Source: Chara braunii
Lineage: Eukaryota > Streptophyta > Charophyceae > Charales > Characeae
Direction: 5' to 3'
Assembly (NCBI GenBank): GCA_003427395.1
Contig: BFEA01000213.1
Location: forward strand, 324,441 to 364,160
DNA length: 39,720 bases
This document shows, in pieces, positions 33,485 through 39,720 of this stretch. The notes beneath the pieces are model-generated. The model was not told the origin of the DNA and did no database searches. It was given only the letters and a program-made list of their open reading frames with translations. Within the stretch, counting starts at the first letter, position 1. Every line of letters begins with the position of its first letter. The translations under genes were made by a program, and so were the position numbers.

Positions 33485-34190
33485 CTCCTCGTCAAAGGGA
33501 GTTAGCTCGGGGTCGGATGGATTTGATCCCCGAGTCACCTGACCCTCAACCCGCACCGAAACCCACTAAGCTAGCTCTTACTTCGGTTAGAAGAGGAGCA
33601 ACTCGGATATATGTAGAGAAGTGGGGCTCGGTCCGCCTAGTGGTCTGAGTCTGTTTTCTAACCCTGCGCATGTGCACGCCGGCTGGCCTGAGTGCGTGTT
33701 AGCTTGAACATGTGTTTGACCCGCAATGGCACTTGGGTGATCGGAAGCCCCGAAGGGCCGGTACTTAGCTATGGCCACGGCATTTGAGGGTCGAGGCGGG
33801 GAAAACACTCAAGTGGAAGGTAAGTCGGTACCTCACCAAGTAGAGGTAGATGTGTCGAGCACCCGACTCGAAAGGCCGAGCAGAGGAAGACAAAAGTTGA
33901 CATTTTTAGATGCGCAGTACCGGTAGGTAGACAGGTATCAAGCCCAGTTTCAATGTGTGTCGTAGATCTACTCGACATAGTACTAACCCAATCAACCCCT
34001 CGACCTTTTCGGTGGGAGGTATTACTACTAATACTAACCATCACAGCGCGCGTCCTAACAACGTGCGCGCATACTCTCGAAATTTTCTCAACAATTCGCC
34101 CCGGCCTCAATGGCTGAGAAAATCGTTTCAAGTGTCACGTCAAAGCGCGCACACCCTTTCCATTTAAGACCGACCCCATCATGGTAGCCG
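33485..34190. other. Intergenic sequence without recognised gene
   Basis: CG-richer than its surroundings. It holds a small stem CTCGGGG/CCCCGAG (about 33508-33535). The 120-codon minus frame at 33769-34131 has no recognised motif. Confidence 0.4.
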
Positions 34191-34194
34191 ACGT

Positions 34195-34262
34195 CGTCGT
34201 TGTTTCAAATGCAAAAGCATGGCCAAATACCCTTGTAAGGGTATACCCGACAACGTGCAATC
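34195..34262 (-). repeat. Inverted fragment related to the giant LTR start region
   Basis: The reverse complement reads GTTGTCGGG..ACCCTTACAAGGGTAT..CTTTTGCA, matching 30-77 with about four mismatches in the 33-base core. Homology is not evident further out. Confidence 0.45.
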
Positions 34263-34530
34263 GTTTCATGTAATTTTTTTTGTTTTCTTCATTTTATTTT
34301 ATTTTTAAAGATTTTTTAAAGATTTGTTTTTAGATTTCTCTTATGAGATTTTCTCCTTCTTTTTAGGTTTCCCCTTCCCCGTTTTTTTGTACACTGTGCC
34401 CGTTCGTTATAGAGAAACGGGTTGTAGTCCTTGGAAAAAACACAAGAATCTTACATTCTTATTACACCAGATGCGGACGTGCTAGGGAAGGAGATCCTAT
34501 TGTAGGAAGACATTTGTTAGTGTCTGTTCG
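34263..34530. other. T-rich spacer
   Basis: T-rich sequence with no recognised feature. Confidence 0.4.
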
Positions 34531-34553
34531 TTTTGATGAACGGGCCACAAGAA

Positions 34554-34555
<2 letters not shown>

Positions 34556-34605
<50 letters not shown>

Positions 34606-34720
34606 NNNNNNNNNNNNNNNNNNNNNNNNNNNNNNNNNNNNNNNNNNNNNNNNNNNNNNNNNNNNNNNNNNNNNNNNNNNNNNNNNNNNNNNNNNNNNNN
34701 NNNNNNNNNNNNNNNNNNNN

Positions 34721-34812
<92 letters not shown>
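34556..34812. repeat. (GA)n microsatellite interrupted by an assembly gap
   Basis: (GA)n on both sides of a run of N at 34606-34720 (115 bases). The gap length is probably nominal; the repeat likely stopped the assembly. Confidence 0.95.
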
Positions 34813-34817
<5 letters not shown>

Positions 34818-34829
34818 TTTCGATGAGAT

Positions 34830-34977
34830 GAGCAACGCGCCGACCGAGAGTTAAGTCTTCAACCTTGTTGCTGACCTTACGGTACTTTCATCGATAGGAT
34901 GAGTAAAATCGAATGAATACACCGCTAGAACATAAATATATGCACTACTACAGCAACGTGTGTGTGTGCGCATACGA

Positions 34978-35056
<79 letters not shown>

Positions 35057-35140
35057 CACAACAACATGAAGTCCGTAACCTGGCGGCTGACACTCACGTT
35101 ACTTCCATCGATAGGATGAGCAAAATCGGAATGAATCTTC
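34830..35140. repeat. ~220-bp duplication including a (GA)n tract
   Basis: TCATCGATAGGATGAG at about 34888 recurs as TCCATCGATAGGATGAG at about 35106 with matching flanks, and each copy lies downstream of a (GA)n tract (the second at 34975-35050). The duplicated part corresponds to the end of the exon listed next. Confidence 0.7.
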
Positions 35141-36323
35141 ATCACGAACTCCCATAGAGTAGGAAGATAGGGCCTTGAGAAAACTCCCCGTCTAAGATGA
35201 TCGAACTCTGAAGGCTCTGTTAACGCCTGATAGTCAATCTGTGCTAGCGAGATGTACCTGTTTGTCAAGTCCACCAGGTAGCCCCAGCAAGACCCATCAG
35301 TGAGAGGGAAACGCACTGGAGGCTTGGGATAATCAATGTAGAGCTTGGGCCCAAAGCTCCGGATCAGCTTTGTTCCACTCTCATCAAGCTCACGTTCTCT
35401 CCTCTCGAGGTACTCAGCCGCTGAGATCCAGACTGAGTCGAAGTGCTCATGAGTCTCTTTGCCATTCTTCACATAGGATCTCGGATCATAGATTGTACCC
35501 TCTGCGAAACTGGTGAGAACAACGAAGATTGACAGGTTTCCCTGTCTGAAACCGATTGCACCGACATACTGATATTGGAAAGCGTCCTTGCGTGAGATAT
35601 GATTGAGATTGGTCAATACTGACTCGCTGACCGGAAATGACTGAACTGTACTCATAGGCAAATGTTGAATATTGGAACTAAGCCCGTGGCTTTTACGTGG
35701 AGACGCAACCTAGCTGATATCTGACCTATGAAGGGAGTGGATAGTGACTGGACGTCGATTGGACCTTCAACTGAGATCCTCGGGTAACTCAGATAACAGA
35801 ATATCACCTTGATATTGACTGATTGTTGTTCGAGTGTTGATTGAATACAGATTAGGTACTGGTTGGATACTGATTGATTACTTATTGATTGTCGATTAGT
35901 TGCTGATTGAGCTATAGATCATGAAGCGGTCCCGGTTAATCGGAGTACTGTCGGAGCTTGAGAAAAGGAGTTTGAGCATTTTTGCGCTCACCTGAGCTTT
36001 GCCTTGGCCTGCTCAACCGTCTCTAGCAGCGATCTGGTGCTGTGCAACTTATCGTTGCGATCATGAAAGTAAAACACGTACGCGATGTACTTCTTCCCCT
36101 TGGCCACCCCAACTGTAAACTCTCTCTGCATCTGTATTCGAGATTCCATGTCCTGGCAAAAACTTTCTTCCCACTCCTCCCCCTTATCTCTGATAGCAGA
36201 GTACTTTATTACCAAAATCTCTGTATCTTTTATTGTTTTATTTTGCTCTCGCAATTCCGATCCGGTCGGACTCGAGATACGAGTAGAATGAGCCCCTCGC
36301 TTCTCCCGTCCTGAGCGCCCTGG
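35098..36323 (-). CDS. Two-exon gene fragment, unknown product
   Basis: Minus strand. Exon A (36323-35992) is open from an acceptor-like CTGTAG and encodes EILVIKYSAIRDKGEEWEES, FTVGVAKGKKYIAYVFYFHD and LLETVEQAKAKL. It ends at CTCAG|GTGAGC. A 365-base intron (35991-35627) ends TTTCCGGTCAG. Exon B (35626-35098) continues in frame with ESVLTNLNHISRKDAFQYQY, GYLVDLTNRYISLAQIDYQA and RPYLPTLWEFVMKIHSDF, ending at AAC|GTGAGT. Together about 287 residues, without stops. Both ends look like internal exon borders, so start and stop exons are missing; the 3' side runs into (GA)n and the gap. No domain recognised. The intron contains degenerate TACTGATTGAT repeats. It could be a host gene or a transposon-carried gene. 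Confidence 0.5.
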
Positions 36324-38767
36324 CTACAGGCCAGTCTAAACGCCACTAGTCAGGATACTAAATGACAGTTGAGGGATTGAGGAAAATTCTGAGAAGAGTT
36401 CCCTTCTGATTGATAGAGTACCTCCGAGGTTCCCTGACCCTCACACTTTGAATAGCTCGGCAACTAATAACTAACGAGTCAAGCAGACAGTTGGTTGTTG
36501 AGGGATTCTGCAAATTGAGATGCCAACGCTGAATTCAAGTTGCACCGTTTAATCTAAAGCGACTCAGTCCGAAGGTGGTTGATGCCACCAGAACAATGCA
36601 GGGGATTCAAACCACAGGATCTCTGATTAGAAGTATTAGTTGGCGATGTGTACTTACCCCACGGACTGGATAAGGACCTGTCGGTAATAATCAAAGGGTA
36701 TGACTGACAGTACCTCAAAGATGATTGTGCTGATCATTCAAGGTTTTGAGATAGTTGCGTTACTCCCCGTCACCAATACCCCAAGATTCTCATTTTCCAT
36801 ATCAACAAACGCCGCCGGTCAACGGAACAGGGAGGGAAGGAAAAAGAAAGAGAATTGTGGTTGGATGGGCCTGAGCCAGGGAAAAGGACAACTGCTCTAG
36901 CTCTTAGTTCTCGAGTTACCTGTTCCGCGTGGCCACTGGAAACTTTGCGGAGCATAGGGTCTTTGCCCTAACCGCCCACCTTGACCAGCAGGGCCCTCCC
37001 TCTCCCTTTTCCAATCTGCATCCGTCAGTGGTTACTTCATCCGACGGCTCACAGGAGCTGACCTGGAGCGTCGTGGCATACCCGTGAGTGACAGACTAGG
37101 TGTTTTCAGAAGTTATGATCTCCTTCTTAGGAGTCATCGTGCACCAGACAACTCAAGAGAGGTTTTTTCGGCCCATACTGCCAAGTCGCAGGCCCAACCC
37201 AATACGGGTCATCTAAATCCTTTCCCTAGACGTAGAAGAGTTGTAGTTTTGACAGTAATAGCCCTCTCCAAATCAGTAGGTATATCAAAATAGCAGTCTT
37301 GAGGCCTGTATGCAAGCTCGACTTCAGAGTAAGTGACGAAGTTTTGAGAAATCTGGCTTGGCATACAAGAGTTTGAGGACTAATATTTAAAACTTAGTAC
37401 ATGACTGTAGATTAGCAACGAGTTTAAAGATAAGTAAGAGGCGGGGAAAGGTTGGGTCTCATCTCACAATCATTGATTTTCGATTCAAGCTTGAGGTCCT
37501 CCTCTAACCCAGGTAAATTTCAACGTAAAAGGGTTTTTCCAGGAATCAGCAAAATAGTTGGTCAACACCTCCCCAGTGTTCCCCGTGCCCAAACCTTGGC
37601 CCAAGCTACTAAGCAGTCAGTCCCCGTCAAGTAGGAATTTAGCGAGAAGATAAGAAATTTTCCTTAGTATTTCCTTCCTCCTCCCCATTTACCCGATAGG
37701 ACTAGGGTCATGGACCGAGATCGAAAGAGATACCACACGATCTCAACAAACATTCTCGGGTCAAACTTTGGTTTATCCCGCCTAATCAAAAGGGGCATTG
37801 GGTTATATTAGCCAGATCCAAAATTACCACATTATTCATCTACCACCAGCAAAAAGTGCAGCCAAGTAGACAAGACTCGTACCACGCCTTCACAAGGTGA
37901 TTTCACCCAACACCCGGAGGGGATTACTTTAAACCTACCATGTTTACGAGGTGTTGGTTCTTGTTAGCAGCCAGTGATAGTCGGATCACGCGCTCGATCA
38001 CATAACACTTGTATCTAACGCCACTGCACATCTCTTTCCGGATACCAGCTTATCAGTCTCACCCATAACTGAACAGTTAAAGAATGGATAGTAATACAAC
38101 TGACGAGTGACTGTCCTCGAAATGCATACTTATTCCACATTAATCTCGCCGCCCTCTGCCAACACCAGTCACTGGGATCATGAAGTGTCACAGAAGTTAG
38201 CCTCATAGATCGTCAATTGTTCGTCTGGTCGCCCCCCTCTCTTTGATGGTTGAGCCGAGAAAATGAGGAGGTAAGTTGAAAGGGGCACATCAAGCCCATG
38301 TGAGTACACTCTAACAAAAAGCTGGCTGATTGACTCGCTAGTTCTTGATTAAAGAGATGACGTCAACCTAGAGCTTCACTTTCACACTGACTTCCCATTC
38401 TCTCGTCAAACGTCCTCTTAGGCAGAGCGTGTCACTTATCCTCTCTGATCATCTCTATCTCCACAAAATTAGGCCTCCTAGCTCATGAGCCTTTACGTTT
38501 AGAAGAGAAATAAGCACCATCCACAGCATGCTCCGCGAAGTACTTCCGAGCAAAAGAGGAACATGCATCCTTATTACACAACAGTGCGAGTAGAGACTTC
38601 CTCAACACGAGCTTGAACCTCCCAGTTAACCCTCTCGTTTCCAAGCACAACTTGACTAGTAGTCGACTTTGTGCCCCGGTTGATTATCCGCAGGCAGCGA
38701 AAAACCTATGCTCAGAGAAGTCGACCACCCCGGGGGAAACAGCGACGACGACTATAACGAAACCGTG
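36324..38767. other. 2.4 kb with no convincing gene
   Basis: Reading frames are short and lack motifs. Possible minus-strand exon ends with good GT donors lie near 36650 (GTAAGT) and 38075 (GTGAGA), but no consistent gene can be built from them. Confidence 0.4.
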
Positions 38768-39210
38768 CGGAGAGAAGGTTAACAACAATCATATTTTTCA
38801 TCACCACTTCATGACACCCTTCACCATTTCAAGATGCAGCCTGCCTAAACAGGTGGTTTTCAGGGTCTTCAGACTTTTCACCACTTCAGGACCATTCAGG
38901 TCTGAAAATCCTGAATGATCCTGAAGTGGCGAAGACCCTGAAAATCACTCGTTTAGGCAGGCTGCATCCTCAAGTGGTGAAGGGTGGTTTTCATAGTCTT
39001 CGGACTTTTCACCACTTCAGGACCATTCAGGATTTTCAGACTGCCAAAAACTCTCACTTGACCACTTCAGGATGCAGCCTGCCTAAACAGGTGGTTTTCA
39101 GGGTTTTCGGACCTTTCGCTACTTCATGACCATTCAGGATTTTCGGACTGCCCAAAACTCTCACTTCATAATTTCCATTCCTGAATTTTCAGCTACGCGA
39201 TAACCGCTTG
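38768..39210. mobile_element. Foldback/MITE-like element, relative of the one at 18894
   Basis: The left end CGGAGAGAAGGTTAACAA matches the left end of the 18894 element (CGGAGAGATGGTTAACAA) at 17 of 18 bases. The right end (TTTTCAGCTACGCGATAACC..CTTG) resembles the other's right end. The interior again uses CACTTCAGG(A)CCATTCAGG arms: a block with GATGCAGCCTGCCTAAAC occurs at 38834, inverted near 38951-38970, and again at 39071. Target duplication is unclear. Confidence 0.7.
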
Positions 39211-39720
39211 TGACCGCTCGCAGATGAGAGTATCTCGACCGAGAGGAGGGCGGAGCATGAGGACGCTCCACGGTGCAAGGTGGACAATCCCCAAAACATC
39301 TTCCGAAACGGTTGCATAGTTGTTCCTAGCAGCTCTATCAGTATGTCCCCTCCCCCTTTTCTCCTACGCGCGCTACTCATTTATGCACGTACATGCCTCT
39401 TCGTTGATCTCATCACTCCCGTCCATCCCAGTAGACAATGGGTGGCGTTGTATATCACAAATCGTGCAAAGACAGCACGAGACATGCGCATGGAACCTCA
39501 GTCTCTGTGCTCTGGGAGGGTGTGATGATTGCCAAGAACCATGCGCCAATGGTTCCCCCACTCTCTCTCTTGTCCAGAGTTAGTTATGGCGAAAAAAATC
39601 GCCCAAGAGTCCCACGCTACCTCGACGTCAACAGAAAAGGATGCGTGAGCCACACCCTTCGGAGAGCCCCCCCTCTCTTTTCCTGCCTCGGTGCTCTCGC
39701 ATACCCAGCTCTGTCTCTCG
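39211..39720. other. Terminal sequence without recognised gene
   Basis: Pyrimidine-rich toward the end. Overlapping frames at 39280-39583 on both strands show no motif. Confidence 0.4.

Noticed and set aside
34497-34835. SL/RE dipeptide-repeat reading frames on both strands
   Set aside because: They are translations of (GA)n and cross the N gap.
35000-35097. C-terminal extension of the minus-strand gene into an SL repeat
   Set aside because: A perfect GTGAGT donor precedes it, so the extension is more likely intron and microsatellite.
36647-36725. Short ATG exon ending at GTAAGT on the minus strand, as first exon of the gene at 35098-36323
   Set aside because: The splice phase does not keep the next exon open with the acceptor I can see.
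38015-38206. 63-codon minus-strand frame with a possible GTGAGA donor
   Set aside because: No motif, no partner exon, and a length expected by chance.

Overview
The window looks like repeat-dominated eukaryotic nuclear DNA, most likely from the green plant lineage. There are no operons or dense genes. There are decayed Ty3/gypsy genes, an 18-nt primer binding site of the tRNA-Asp type used by plant Athila/Tat elements, long microsatellites, an assembly gap of N and a probable GT-AG intron. The retroelement proteins remind me of predicted proteins from charophyte algae such as Chara; this is recall, not a search, so the organism stays open.

Bases 1-26275 are best read as one giant, old, inactive LTR retrotransposon on the + strand. 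The 5' LTR runs from before the window to 7404. It is followed by a tRNA-Asp primer site (7407-7424), a gag pseudogene with a CCHC zinc knuckle (7785-9184), a spacer and protease with a lost catalytic Asp (9406-10440), reverse transcriptase/RNase H with an intact YIDD (10790-12640) and an integrase whose first catalytic Asp is Asn (12787-14081). Next comes a second Gag-like module with its own zinc-knuckle remnant (14246-17290), a polypurine tract (18111-18126) and the 3' LTR (18127-26275, truncated). The LTRs would be about 7.7 kb, unusually long, and are about 87% identical in one stretch aligned by eye. Both carry two unusual arrays: about ten hairpins with nearly constant loops but different stems (3885-4655; 24180-24955), and degenerate ~115-bp repeats containing small hairpins, one with a compensatory base-pair change between LTRs.

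The 3' LTR was modified after insertion. It has a 761-bp foldback element at 18894-19654, for which the 5' LTR supplies the empty site, a ~1.05-kb tandem duplication, and a new 20-bp perfect hairpin. A related foldback element lies at 38768-39210.

Bases 26276-28130 hold a minus-strand gag remnant of another Ty3-like family with an intact CCHC knuckle. Bases 28650-30015 are a ~1.35-kb palindrome made of seven ~97-bp units facing seven inverted units. Then come an unidentified ORF remnant (30340-30740), a 225-bp tandem repeat, microsatellites, a tRNA-like SINE fragment, (GA)n tracts around a 115-base N gap, and a minus-strand two-exon gene fragment (35098-36323) of unknown function. The last 3.4 kb has no convincing gene apart from the second foldback element.
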